Assembly (NCBI RefSeq): GCF_038002345.1
Contig: NZ_JBBOCJ010000001.1
Location: 1,674,001-1,738,000, forward strand
Origin: Paenibacillus sp. FSL M7-0420
Lineage (GTDB): Bacteria > Bacillota > Bacilli > Paenibacillales > Paenibacillaceae
Direction: 5' to 3'
Length of the DNA: 64,000 nucleotides
Made by a program: the position numbers and the translations under genes. Position 1 is the first letter of the stretch. Each line of letters opens with the position of its first letter. Below are positions 1-9,149 of the stretch, one piece after another. The notes under the pieces are model-generated. The model was not told where the DNA came from. It saw only the letters and a program-made list of their open reading frames with translations, and searched no databases.

Positions 1-573
1 ATCGAAGAGGACCCGACGACTACAGACTGGGAATCCTCCAAGGCAGATCTGGCGAACGGTAAAATCGGTACGATGATGCTTGGCTCCTGGGCCATCGGTC
101 AGATTAAAGGGCTGGCTGCCAGCCCGGATGATATAGGCTTCATGCCATTCCCTACCAACGCCGACAAGATCCTGGTGCCTCTATCTGACGACTATAATCT
201 GGGGGTTAGCCTTCACAGTAAAAACAAAGAGGCCGCCAGAGCCTGGGTAGACTGGTTCATCAATGAATCCGGTTACCCGACTACTGAAGGCGGGGGCATG
301 AGCCCTGTAAAAGGAGCGGAATTGCCGGAAATTCTCAAGCAATTTGCAGGCACAGACATTACCTTTGACACGCTTGCTCCAGCCAAAGCCGGTGAAGAGG
401 GCTGGGTGGATGCCATTGATAAAGAAGCTGAAATCGGTCTCTGGCAGCCTGACTTCAAGAAAGTAATCATCGAGGCGGCGATTGGCAACCGGAAAGAATC
501 CTATGATGACATTATGAAAGAACTGAATGATAAATGGAAAGCAGCCAGAGCCAAAATTGTGACTGCCAAGTAA
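1..573 (+). CDS. ABC transporter sugar-binding protein, C-terminal part (5' end outside window)
   Basis: The frame is open from base 1, so the start and signal peptide lie upstream. The visible 190 residues look like the C-terminal lobe of a family 1 extracellular solute-binding protein: a GKIGTMMLGSWAIGQIKG segment, then a helix-rich end finishing in an amphipathic lysine-rich helix. Two MalF/MalG-type permeases follow on the same strand, so this is inferred to be the surface lipoprotein that delivers a carbohydrate to them. The GH130 enzyme at the end of the cluster points to a beta-mannoside-type substrate, but the ligand cannot be read from this fragment. Confidence 0.85.
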   Translation: MEEDPTTTDWESSKADLANGKIGTMMLGSWAIGQIKGLAASPDDIGFMPFPTNADKILVPLSDDYNLGVSLHSKNKEAARAWVDWFINESGYPTTEGGGMSPVKGAELPEILKQFAGTDITFDTLAPAKAGEEGWVDAIDKEAEIGLWQPDFKKVIIEAAIGNRKESYDDIMKELNDKWKAARAKIVTAK

Positions 574-680
574 ATTAAAGAACAAAGGAAAGGGGAGATG
601 CCGGTAACGGCATAATCCCCTTCACTTTTGCAGGGATGGAAGCCGACTTAAGAGCAGTAAGTTTTCTGGAGGTGTGGAGA

Positions 681-1562
681 GTGCCCAAATTGTCTAACAT
701 GAGCTATAAAAATCAACGGATTTTGATCATCTTTTTATTTTCGCTAGTACCTGTAGTACTGCTGCTGACGTTCTCCTATTTACCTGTGCTCAAAATGTTT
801 CAGTACAGCTTCACCAGCTGGAACGGGCTAAGCAAAAATATGGAGTATATCGGCTTCGACAACTACAAGACGATCTTTACCAAGCCGGAGTACTTCGCCG
901 TATTCAAGGTCAGCTTGTATTACTTTTTTGCCACCTTTGTCCAGATGGGGCTGGCGCTTTATTTTGCCACGATTCTGAGCTTCAATGTCCGGATGAAGAA
1001 CTGGTTCAAGGGGATTCTGTTCTTTCCGACCTTGCTGAACGGTGTGGCGATCGGGTTCATCTTCCTGTTCTTCTTCAAGCCGGAAGGCACTCTTAATACC
1101 ATTCTTGATCTGCTTGGCCTCGGGGCGCTGCAACAGAAATGGCTGCTGAATCCGCAGCTCATTAACATCTCTCTCGCTTTTGCCTCGGTATGGAGGTATA
1201 TGGGGATGAACTTTATTATCTTCCTGGGCGCAATCTCCTCGATCGGCAGCGATATCTATGAAGCCTCGGAGATAGACGGCGCTAACCGCTGGCATCAGTT
1301 CCGGCATATTATCATCCCAAGCATCAAGCGTATCCTCCAGCTCAATCTGATCCTCGCGGTCAGCGGGGCGATCGGGGTGTTTGAAATTCCGTACGTTATG
1401 ACCGGCGGCTCCAACGGCAGCGGCACTTTTGTCATCCAGACCGTCGATGTGGCCTTCAAATACAGTAAGCTGGGGCTGGCTTCGGCAATGGCTGTGGTCC
1501 TGCTGGGCATCGTTGTTCTGGTTACCATTCTGCAGCGCATTCTGATCAAGGAGGAGAAATAG
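681..1562 (+). CDS. carbohydrate ABC transporter permease (MalF/UgpA-like)
   Basis: This integral membrane subunit of a sugar importer has about six hydrophobic segments. It carries the EAA-type cytoplasmic loop around EASEIDGANRWHQFRHI, which docks the ATPase. I place the start at GTG 681 because GGAGGT at 668-673 sits 7 nt upstream; an in-frame ATG at 636 would put that site inside the gene, and ATG 699 is a further alternative. The 293-residue product has the usual length. It follows the solute-binding gene by about 107 bp and precedes the second permease by 4 bp. No ATPase is encoded here, as is common for these importers, which share a MsmX/UgpC-type ATPase. Confidence 0.9.
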   Translation: MPKLSNMSYKNQRILIIFLFSLVPVVLLLTFSYLPVLKMFQYSFTSWNGLSKNMEYIGFDNYKTIFTKPEYFAVFKVSLYYFFATFVQMGLALYFATILSFNVRMKNWFKGILFFPTLLNGVAIGFIFLFFFKPEGTLNTILDLLGLGALQQKWLLNPQLINISLAFASVWRYMGMNFIIFLGAISSIGSDIYEASEIDGANRWHQFRHIIIPSIKRILQLNLILAVSGAIGVFEIPYVMTGGSNGSGTFVIQTVDVAFKYSKLGLASAMAVVLLGIVVLVTILQRILIKEEK

Positions 1563-1566
1563 AGCG

Positions 1567-2400
1567 ATGCATACCTTGAAATACAACGTGGCGGCCTTCT
1601 TCAAATATCTCTCCCTGGTGCTGGGTGCGCTGATGGCGCTGATCCCGATTGTCGTTGTCTTCTTCGCCTCCTTGAAGACCAATGCTGAGTACGCTTCAAC
1701 CGGTCCGCTGACCCTGCCGGAGAACTGGCTGAATTTCGCCAACTACACCAAAGCCTTCGTAGACGGGAACATGCTGCTCGGCTTCATGAACACGATTATT
1801 ATTGTGTTGATCTCCATCGCCGGCGCCACACTTACCGGTTCGATGATGGCTTATATTCTGGCCCGGTTCAAATTCAGAGGCAGCAAGGCGCTGATGGGGG
1901 CTTTTCTGCTGGCTACGCTGATTCCCGGAGTAACTACCCAAGTAGCAACTTTTCAGATTATCAATGCTCTGGATTTGTTCAATACCCGCTGGGCGCCGAT
2001 TCTGATGTATCTGGGGACCGATATTATCGCTGTCTATATCTTCATGCAGTTCCTGGACTCGATCTCTGAATCGCTGGATGAATCCGCAATGCTGGATGGT
2101 GCCTCCTACTGGACGATCTACTGGAGAATCATTCTTCCGCTGCTGAGTCCGGCCATTGTGACGGTGATCATCGTGAAGGGTGTTAATATCTACAATGACT
2201 TCTACACCCCGTTTCTGTATATGCCCAAAAGCAGCCTGCAGGTCGTATCTACCGCACTGTTCAAATTCAAAGGACCCTACGGCTCCCAGTGGGAGGTTAT
2301 CTGCGCCGCGATTATGATCGCCATCATTCCGACGCTGATTGCGTTCGTCGCGCTACAAAAATACATTTATAACGGCTTCGCCCAAGGGTCGGTCAAATAA
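1567..2400 (+). CDS. carbohydrate ABC transporter permease (MalG/AraQ-like)
   Basis: This is the second membrane subunit of the sugar importer, 277 residues with six predicted membrane segments. Its EAA loop is ESLDESAMLDGASYWTIYWR, in the usual place before the fifth segment, and the C-terminus YNGFAQGSVK is typical of the MalG branch. Its ribosome binding site, AAGGAGGAG, lies inside the end of the upstream permease gene, only 4 bp away, so the two are probably translationally coupled. It should heterodimerise with the preceding permease. The substrate is inferred only from the neighbouring GH130 gene. Confidence 0.92.
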   Translation: MHTLKYNVAAFFKYLSLVLGALMALIPIVVVFFASLKTNAEYASTGPLTLPENWLNFANYTKAFVDGNMLLGFMNTIIIVLISIAGATLTGSMMAYILARFKFRGSKALMGAFLLATLIPGVTTQVATFQIINALDLFNTRWAPILMYLGTDIIAVYIFMQFLDSISESLDESAMLDGASYWTIYWRIILPLLSPAIVTVIIVKGVNIYNDFYTPFLYMPKSSLQVVSTALFKFKGPYGSQWEVICAAIMIAIIPTLIAFVALQKYIYNGFAQGSVK

Positions 2401-2467
2401 AACGGCAAGCCGGGGAGCAACACACCACCGCAGCGGCTGCTGCAACTATCATTGGAGGGATTCTATT

Positions 2468-3493
2468 ATGAGAGAAGTAAAGCTGACTGGCAGCCACAGC
2501 CTGCCGAATATACCATGGCAGGACAGACCTGCCGGGAATGATAATCCGGTCTGGAGACATAGCGATAACCCGGTGATCAAGCGCAATCCGGCGAAGGGGG
2601 TCGCCCGTATCTTCAACAGCGCCGTGATTGCTTATGAAGGCAGCTTCCTGGGAGTCTTCCGCGTGGAAGATCACACGACCCGCCCCCATCTGCGGATGGG
2701 CCGCAGCGTGAACGGCCTGGATTGGGTCATTGATGAGCAGCCGATCCAATTCACAGACGAGATAGGTAACCCTTACATGCCTCGTTACGCGTACGATCCC
2801 CGTCTGGTGAAGGTGGAGGATACGTATTACATCATCTGGTGCACAGACTTCTATGGAGCAGCCATCGGTGTAGCGAAGACACAGGATTTCAAGCATTTCA
2901 TCAGCCTGGAGAATCCGTTCCTGCCGTTCAACCGCAACGGCGTGCTGTTCCCGAAGAAAATAGGCGGCAATTTCGTCATGCTCTCCCGTCCAAGCGATAG
3001 CGGACATACGCCGTTCGGTGATGTCTTCCTGAGCGAGAGCCCTGACTTCGTATACTGGGGCAAACACCGTCATGTCATGACCAAGGGCGGACAAGGCTGG
3101 TGGCAGAGCACCAAGATCGGCGGCGGACCTGCGCCCATTGAGACCTCGGAAGGCTGGCTGATGTTCTATCACGGGGTTACAGGGACCTGCAATGGTCTCG
3201 TCTACAGCATGGGCGCTGTGATTCTGGATGCGGATGAGCCTTCGAGAGTGAAATACCGCTCCCGGAACTTCGTGCTGACCCCTGAAGAGTGGTATGAAGA
3301 AAGAGGGTTTGTCAACAACGTGCTCTTCCCTTGTGCTGCGCTGAACGATGCGGATACCGGCCGGATTGCCATCTATTACGGGGCTGCGGATACCTATGTT
3401 GGTGTTGCCTACACTACTGTCCAAGAGATTGTTAACTACGTAATCGATACTCATGAAGAGGTTGGCGATGATGCCGGTCCTGGTAAGATCTAG
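2468..3493 (+). CDS. GH130 family glycosidase (beta-mannoside phosphorylase type)
   Basis: This is a 341-residue cytoplasmic five-bladed beta-propeller enzyme of glycoside hydrolase family 130. Family features visible are the N-terminal DNPVIKRNP block, the YAYDPRLVK segment with the conserved Asp of the DPR motif, FNRNGVLFPKKI, and SDSGHTPFGDVF followed by WGKHRHVM. These match the branch that phosphorolyses or hydrolyses beta-1,4-mannosyl-glucose or manno-oligosaccharides. ATG 2468 is preceded by GGAGGG at 2455-2460; the open frame extends upstream into the permease gene but without a suitable start. There is no signal peptide, which fits intracellular processing of the sugar imported by the three upstream proteins. 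Confidence 0.88.
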   Translation: MREVKLTGSHSLPNIPWQDRPAGNDNPVWRHSDNPVIKRNPAKGVARIFNSAVIAYEGSFLGVFRVEDHTTRPHLRMGRSVNGLDWVIDEQPIQFTDEIGNPYMPRYAYDPRLVKVEDTYYIIWCTDFYGAAIGVAKTQDFKHFISLENPFLPFNRNGVLFPKKIGGNFVMLSRPSDSGHTPFGDVFLSESPDFVYWGKHRHVMTKGGQGWWQSTKIGGGPAPIETSEGWLMFYHGVTGTCNGLVYSMGAVILDADEPSRVKYRSRNFVLTPEEWYEERGFVNNVLFPCAALNDADTGRIAIYYGAADTYVGVAYTTVQEIVNYVIDTHEEVGDDAGPGKI

Positions 3494-3614
3494 ACCTGTC
3501 CGCCATCCGACGCAATTTGCTGCATCCAACAAAATCACAGCCACCAAGGAGCTGATGGTATATCATGAATAGGATCATGAATATCAAGAATACATAGAAT
3601 CTGGCGGTGGTTTT

Positions 3615-5684
3615 TTGAGCAGTTCAACAGTTCGCAGTAGCTCTATTCTTTCTCGGCTGCATCCCTCCAAGTCGCTGGGGATGCGGCTCTTTCTGGTTTT
3701 TTTCATCGCGACCATGGGTATTGTGCTGTCTCTGGGGTATATTTCCTACGCTGTGGCGAGACACACGATTGAGAACAATGCATTGTCCGCTAATCAGCAG
3801 ACCGTGGAGCAGACGGCAGAGAAGCTGGATGTGAGCCTGCTGCGCTATGAAGATAATCTGGGTCAGCTGTTCTACAATGAGGATATTCAGCAGGCTATTG
3901 CCTTGGAAGGTCTTGCTGCCGCAGATTCAGCGAAGCGCACGGAGCTGTCCGAGACGATTAACGGGGAGCTCGATCAATGGCTCTCGGCTGTGCCTGGGGT
4001 GCAGGCAGTGTATCTGGTTCCGCTGGATGAAGCGTTGCCCGCTGCCGGAGCCGGTGAAGTGGACAATGATTTCCTGGCGGCTATCCGTGATGCAGCATGG
4101 TACAAGCAGCTGCGGGAGAAGCCGCAGAGCCAGTGGATTACTGAAGCGTTGAAGCAGGGAGAGGCCGCAGGAGTAGTGCGTTTCGCTAAGTCTGTGGCGG
4201 CGGAAGCGGGTCAAACCGGTTATCTGGCGGTCTGCGATATTAAGACTACAGAGCTTGACAGCCAGCTGAAAATGGTTGATCTGGGCCAGGGTTCCTATAT
4301 CCAGCTGCTGACGTCCGCAGATGAGCTGATCGCCTCTTCCCAGCAAGAGGAGACGGACACCTATCTGCGTCTGGGCGGCACTCTGTTCAACGGCTTAAGC
4401 GACACCTCCGGCTCTCTGCCAACCAAAGATGAGCAGGGCAAATCCATTCTTGCGGTCTACGGCACGCTGCATACCTCCGGCTGGAGGCTGCTCGGTGTGG
4501 TGCCTTCCGGCAATCTGACCAAGGACGCGGGACGGATTCTTAACACGACCTACCTGGCGGTGGCCGCCGCTGCCGCGGTTGCCGTGCTGATTGGACTCTG
4601 GATGGTACGGATGGTCTCGCGTCCGCTCTCACGGCTGCGGGATCTGATGGTTAAGGGGGCAGACGGGGATCTGCGCGTACGCACTGATGTCGTCACCCGT
4701 GATGAGATAGGCCAGCTGTCCGGCTCCTTCAACCTGATGATGGAGCAGATTACAGAGCTGGTCGTCCACACCAATGAGACCGCGCGTGAGGTTACGGAAG
4801 CAGCGGAAGCCCTTGGCAATGCCTCGCGGGACACAGCGGTGGCAGCGAAGGATATTGCCGCAGCCACGGAAGAGATTGCCGGCGGTGCCGGCAGCCTCTC
4901 ACTGGAGGCGGACCGGGGGAATGAGATGACGGCTCAGATCTCGGAGAAGATGGAAGCTGTCATTGCAGTAGCCCATGAGATTGGCGGAACTGCGCATAGT
5001 GTGGAGCAAGCGAGTGCAGAGGGGGTAGTCAAGCTGCAGGAGCTGCTGGGCAGAACGCAAGAGACTGGCGACAGGACAGGCAAGCTGGTCCTTAAGGTGA
5101 ATGAGCTTAAGGATACTGCCTCATCGGTCATTCAGGTGCTGGAGGTCATGCAGAGCATCACCCAGCAGACCAATATCCTGTCGCTGAACGCCACTATTGA
5201 AGCGGCGCGGGCAGGCGAAGCGGGCAAGGGCTTCACGGTTGTCGCTGATGAAATCCGCCAGCTGGCGGAGCAGTCCAAGCGTTCCATTGCCGTGGTGGGC
5301 GAGATTACGGACCGGATCATGCGGGATATGCATGAGACGGTAGACGCCTTGTCCGAGGTTGCGCCGCTGTTCGGGGAGCAGATGGACTATGTTCAGAACA
5401 CCAGTGAGATCTTCATTAGTGTGCAGGGGCAGATGCATCAGCTGATCACCAGGCTGGATTCGGTATCTTCTTCGATTGACGGCCTGAACCACTCGCAGCA
5501 GGTCTTGTCAGAGACGATAGGCAATGTCAGCTCCTTCGCCGAAGAATCCTCGGCCGCCTCTGAAGAGGTAGCCTCCCTGACCGGAGAACAGGAGAATGTC
5601 AGCGAATACCTGGTTACGCTCTCCGGTAAGCTGGAGAATGCTTCCTCCAGACTGCGGGAGCGATTATCCAAGTTCAACGTGTGA
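3615..5684 (+). CDS. methyl-accepting chemotaxis protein
   Basis: This is a 689-residue transmembrane chemoreceptor. It has one membrane segment near residues 22-45, an extracellular sensor region of about 260 residues (probably a Cache-type fold), a second segment at about 312-333, a HAMP domain, and a long cytoplasmic coiled coil. The signalling hairpin core is at residues 517-553 ([20 protein letters not shown]), which contacts CheA and CheW. TTG 3615 is the first start giving the full membrane anchor, with only a weak GGCGGTGG upstream; ATG 3681 is an alternative. It lies downstream of a sugar importer cluster, so a carbohydrate-related ligand is possible but unproven. Confidence 0.93.
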   Translation: MSSSTVRSSSILSRLHPSKSLGMRLFLVFFIATMGIVLSLGYISYAVARHTIENNALSANQQTVEQTAEKLDVSLLRYEDNLGQLFYNEDIQQAIALEGLAAADSAKRTELSETINGELDQWLSAVPGVQAVYLVPLDEALPAAGAGEVDNDFLAAIRDAAWYKQLREKPQSQWITEALKQGEAAGVVRFAKSVAAEAGQTGYLAVCDIKTTELDSQLKMVDLGQGSYIQLLTSADELIASSQQEETDTYLRLGGTLFNGLSDTSGSLPTKDEQGKSILAVYGTLHTSGWRLLGVVPSGNLTKDAGRILNTTYLAVAAAAAVAVLIGLWMVRMVSRPLSRLRDLMVKGADGDLRVRTDVVTRDEIGQLSGSFNLMMEQITELVVHTNETAREVTEAAEALGNASRDTAVAAKDIAAATEEIAGGAGSLSLEADRGNEMTAQISEKMEAVIAVAHEIGGTAHSVEQASAEGVVKLQELLGRTQETGDRTGKLVLKVNELKDTASSVIQVLEVMQSITQQTNILSLNATIEAARAGEAGKGFTVVADEIRQLAEQSKRSIAVVGEITDRIMRDMHETVDALSEVAPLFGEQMDYVQNTSEIFISVQGQMHQLITRLDSVSSSIDGLNHSQQVLSETIGNVSSFAEESSAASEEVASLTGEQENVSEYLVTLSGKLENASSRLRERLSKFNV

Positions 5685-5698
5685 TCCGTTCATCAGCG

Positions 5699-5729
5699 CC
5701 GCCTTTCCCTAGAGGGAAGGCGGTTTTTT
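5699..5729 (+). terminator. Rho-independent terminator after the chemoreceptor gene
   Basis: CCGCCTTTCCCT pairs with AGGGAAGGCGG across a 2-nt loop and is followed by six T. It begins 15 bp after the stop codon. Confidence 0.9.
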
Positions 5730-5730
5730 G

Positions 5731-5790
5731 GCATGTAAGCTAAAAACCGAATACAGTGTGCTGGGCTCCTCCCAAAAGTGCAACATTACC
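5731..5790 (+). repeat. mosaic of two single repeat units (families A and D)
   Basis: ACCGAATACAGTGTGC (5748-5763) matches the family A core of the array at 61.66-61.81 kb at 14 of 16 positions. Directly after it, GTGCAACATT (5778-5787) is the family D core of the array at 53.17-53.36 kb. So two repeat types that form arrays elsewhere occur here as single adjacent units in the spacer between the chemoreceptor terminator and the penicillin-binding protein gene. Confidence 0.6.
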
Positions 5791-5918
5791 ATTACTGCTC
5801 CTTAAAAGCGGCCGTAGAGAGAGGCATTAGCATCGTTCACCCGCAGGGTTATTTTGCTTCATGAGGTGGGCATAATATTAGCCATGGTTCTGCAGCCCAC
5901 TGGATGGAGGAATAGCAA

Positions 5919-7736
5919 TTGCACAAGCTGATTCATAGACGTATCTTTTGGGGATGCCTGATCCTGTGTATGCTGCTGGCGGGCCTGATGATCAGGCTGG
6001 CCTGGGTACAGCTGCTGCTGAAGGATAGTGTAGTAAGCGGCACCCGTTACACAGTAGCTCAGATGGCAGAGCTGCAAAGTGAGCGGGAGACGGTGCTGGA
6101 CAGCGGAAGAGGACGGCTGTATGACAAACACGGAAGGGCGCTGGCTGGAGAGACGGTCTGGACCGCTGCGCTGTTCCCGCCGGAGGAAGAGCTTCACCGG
6201 CATCATGGTGCCGGTGAATATAACGATGACCAGCAGCTTCACCGTCTGGCGGAGATTCTTGGCGTCAGCTACAGCCAGCTGCAGGCAAGACGGCTGGGGC
6301 TGAAGGAGCCGCTGCTCTGGCCTTCCGGCCAAGGCACGGGGCCGCTGGCCCTGACCCTGCCGCAAGCCAGAGAAGTGGAGACGCTTGCGATCGAAGGTGT
6401 CCGGGCGCTCCCTTTTGCCCGCAGATATAACGGGTCTGAATCCGGCCGACAGTGGCTCGGTTATCTGTCTGAAGCTTCAGGCGAAGCTGTCACTCAATCC
6501 CCTACAGGGCTGAGAATTCCAAGAACCGGTACAGACGGGCTGGAGAAGACGCTGGAGCCGCTGCTGCAGGGCGTGGGGCACACGGAGGCTGTTGCCCAGG
6601 TAGACGCGCGCGGCAAACGGGTTCCGGGAAGCCCGATCACAGTCAAGGCGCCGGGCAACCCCTATTATCCGTTGTCTCTATATACCACAATTGATCTGAA
6701 GCTTCAGGAGAGCATTGAGCAGCTGGCGGCGGAAGCCGGGGTGAAGGAAGGGGCGATTGTGGTAATGGACAGCCGGAGCGGTGATATCGCAGCGATGGTC
6801 TCCTTGCCGTTCTACAATCCGCAGCAGGTCTCACCGCAAGGTGGAGAATGGAACAACCGTGCTCTTCAAGCGGCCGCCCCGGGCTCCATCTTCAAAATTG
6901 TGACGGCCGCTGCCGCACTTGAAGCCGGGCTGACCACACCGGAGGAGCCCTTCTTCTGTGCTGGAGCATATGGGAAATACGGATTGTCCTGTCCCCACGG
7001 CAAAGGACACGGCGCCCTTACGCTTAAGCAAGGGTTCGCCGTGTCCTGTAATACTGTATTTGCTACGCTGGCCGAGCGGCTGAGCGGTGTGAAGCTTCAA
7101 GCTACCGCCCTTGCCCTTGGACTGGGCCGGAGCATCGGGTGGCAGGCGGAGAATACGCTCGGTTTGCCGTTGCTCCGGCCGCTGGCCGGAGAGCAGCCGG
7201 GTACTATCTTCACCACGCTCCTGCCGGATGACGGCGGGGCGAGAGTCCAGACGGCGATCGGCCAGCGCGATGTGCGGATCACTCCGCTGCAGGCGGCGAA
7301 TCTGGTCGTCACACTGCTGCATGGCGGTGAGGTGAGAGCGCCGCGGATTCTGGAGCGGGTTGCTTTTGCCAATGGACAGACGCTTAAGGAGCTCCCGGGA
7401 CATCTGGCGCCAGCGCCGGAGGGCCGGATCGCTCCGGCCACTGCCCGTGTGCTGCTGGGCATGATGCGCAGCGTAGTCACAGAGGGCACAGGCCGGATGC
7501 TGAAGCCTTCCGCTTGGCCGCTCGCCGGCAAATCAGGCACGGCCCAGACGCTGGTGCATGGCACGCCGCGCAACAATCAATGGTTCATCGGCTATGGTCC
7601 GGTTGACCATCCGAAATATGCGGTGTCTGTGGCGATAGAGAATGTGGCTCCAGACAGTCCGCAGGCAGCCACCCGCCTGTTCGGTCAGGTGTTCGAGCTG
7701 TTGTCGGGGCTGGAAGGCGGATCAACCGGGGCCTGA
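5919..7736 (+). CDS. penicillin-binding protein, class B transpeptidase
   Basis: This is a 605-residue membrane-anchored peptidoglycan transpeptidase. It has an N-terminal membrane segment at about residues 8-28, then the dimerisation-type region with RGRLYDKHGRALAG, then the catalytic domain. The active-site motifs are S323-x-x-K326 (PGSIFK), S376-C-N378 and K538-S-G. KSG replaces the commoner KTG, which is tolerated in this family. No PASTA domain follows. TTG 5919 is used because GGAGG at 5906-5910 lies 8 nt upstream. The last 52 bp overlap the convergent membrane-protein gene. Its role in division, elongation or sporulation cannot be decided from the sequence. Confidence 0.92.
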   Translation: MHKLIHRRIFWGCLILCMLLAGLMIRLAWVQLLLKDSVVSGTRYTVAQMAELQSERETVLDSGRGRLYDKHGRALAGETVWTAALFPPEEELHRHHGAGEYNDDQQLHRLAEILGVSYSQLQARRLGLKEPLLWPSGQGTGPLALTLPQAREVETLAIEGVRALPFARRYNGSESGRQWLGYLSEASGEAVTQSPTGLRIPRTGTDGLEKTLEPLLQGVGHTEAVAQVDARGKRVPGSPITVKAPGNPYYPLSLYTTIDLKLQESIEQLAAEAGVKEGAIVVMDSRSGDIAAMVSLPFYNPQQVSPQGGEWNNRALQAAAPGSIFKIVTAAAALEAGLTTPEEPFFCAGAYGKYGLSCPHGKGHGALTLKQGFAVSCNTVFATLAERLSGVKLQATALALGLGRSIGWQAENTLGLPLLRPLAGEQPGTIFTTLLPDDGGARVQTAIGQRDVRITPLQAANLVVTLLHGGEVRAPRILERVAFANGQTLKELPGHLAPAPEGRIAPATARVLLGMMRSVVTEGTGRMLKPSAWPLAGKSGTAQTLVHGTPRNNQWFIGYGPVDHPKYAVSVAIENVAPDSPQAATRLFGQVFELLSGLEGGSTGA

Positions 7737-8926
7737 GGGCCTGGACCGGCAGGCTGCGCATTAGACTCGGCATTCCCGGCTGGACTGCCGCTTACGGGAC
7801 CGCCTGCCGTAGAGGTCCCCGAGGCCGCGAAGGGCGAGACGACGAACTCCTCCTGCGGCAGATAGATCCACTGCTGGAGATATCCCTGCTGGAGCAGCTC
7901 CTTGAGCAGAATCAGCAGAATCGGCGACAGAATGAGTCCTGCTATCCCGAACAGGGAGGAGGACAGAATCACGAAGGAGAGCATCAGGAAGGCGGAGGAG
8001 ACACCGATCGAATTCCCTGTGATTTTGGGCTCCAGCAGCTGTCTAACCACCATTACCACCGCCAGCAGAACGATGAGCCCGATAGCCAGTGACGTATTGC
8101 CGACAATGAACAGATAGATGATCCAAGGGATCAGCACCGCAGGTACCCCGAGCAGCGGAAGCAGATCGACCACGGCGCAGACCAGCGCGATGGTGAGTAC
8201 ATTGCCCGTCCGAAGAATCAGCAGGCCAGCAAGAATAATGACGAAGGTGATGCTGATCAGGATCATCTGTGCTTTGATATAAGAACCGATAGCCTTGAAC
8301 ACATTTCCCTGCAGGAAGGCATAGGCGGTCTTGAACGTCTTCGGCAGCTTCTCATGGGCAATTCGGCGCCAGTCCTTAATCTCCATGCTGAGGAAAAAGG
8401 CGAGAATGATCGCAATCCCGAAATTAGCCATAAAGGAAGAGAAAGAGCCAAGCACTCCGACCATATATTTGAAGAAGGCGACCATCCACTTCGAGAGAAT
8501 ATTGGTGGCATCTGTGAAATAACCGTTCAGCTTATCCGTCACATCGGATGGAAGCGAATCGATTTTGAGCTGAAGATAGGTCGTAGTCTGTGCGAAATGC
8601 TGCTGGACCACGTATGTATATTTGGGCAGATTATTCTGGAGGTGAATCGCCTGGGTCGTAATCAGCAGTCCGGCACCGAAGAGGACGCCCAGCAGGATGA
8701 CCAGGAAGAGCACCACGGAGATCGCGGAGGCGAAGGGCTTGGCCATTCCCTTGCGGTTCAGGAAGCGGGCGAGCGGCTCAATCAGCAGAAATACAAAGAA
8801 GGACAGGAACACCGGCGCAGCCAGCTGGTACAATTTACTGAAGCCGAGCATCACTAAATATACGGTCAGAACAAGCAGCCCAATGTCGAAAAAGGTGCGC
8901 CAATATTTTTTGTACAGCGGCAGCAT
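7685..8926 (-). CDS. AI-2E family transporter-like membrane protein
   Basis: This is a 413-residue polytopic protein of the AI-2E (UPF0118) family, with about eight hydrophobic segments. The family regions LLPLLGVPAVLIPWIIYLF and the C-terminal LLEPKITGNSIGVSSAFLMLS are present. The family includes YtvI-like sporulation proteins, small-molecule exporters and sodium/proton antiporters. After the last membrane helix come about 60 residues rich in Ser, Pro, Gly and Ala that look disordered. That tail is the part that overlaps the end of the penicillin-binding protein gene. The transported substrate is unknown. Confidence 0.88.
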   Translation of the reverse strand: MLPLYKKYWRTFFDIGLLVLTVYLVMLGFSKLYQLAAPVFLSFFVFLLIEPLARFLNRKGMAKPFASAISVVLFLVILLGVLFGAGLLITTQAIHLQNNLPKYTYVVQQHFAQTTTYLQLKIDSLPSDVTDKLNGYFTDATNILSKWMVAFFKYMVGVLGSFSSFMANFGIAIILAFFLSMEIKDWRRIAHEKLPKTFKTAYAFLQGNVFKAIGSYIKAQMILISITFVIILAGLLILRTGNVLTIALVCAVVDLLPLLGVPAVLIPWIIYLFIVGNTSLAIGLIVLLAVVMVVRQLLEPKITGNSIGVSSAFLMLSFVILSSSLFGIAGLILSPILLILLKELLQQGYLQQWIYLPQEEFVVSPFAASGTSTAGGPVSGSPAGNAESNAQPAGPGPQAPVDPPSSPDNSSNT

Positions 8927-8978
8927 AGATTTAAACGACCCCTTTGTGAAGATGAATTTGTAACCTGCACTTCAACTC

Positions 8979-9008
8979 ATTGTACACGATTTTAATAAAA
9001 AACGTCTA
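8979..9008 (-). promoter_or_regulatory. possible sigma-A promoter for the AI-2E family gene
   Basis: On the minus strand TAGACG and TACAAT are separated by 18 bp, and the -10 lies about 50 bp upstream of the start codon. The -35 match is only 4 of 6. Confidence 0.35.
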
Positions 9009-9149
9009 TTTCTTTGGCAGCTGTGTTAAACTAGGAGGTGATGTTTTTTAAAGCTGTCGCTTCTACTTACTCTACTTGGCCGTATCACATCTATCTCTTA
9101 ACAGACGTAAGGCGAGCCAAAGTCAACTCTGGAAAAGCGGTGATTGTAC

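Noticed and set aside
3565..3597. 10-codon frame with AAGGAG upstream before the chemoreceptor gene
   Set aside because: It is too short and not recognisable; it could be a leader peptide, but there is no attenuator structure next to it.
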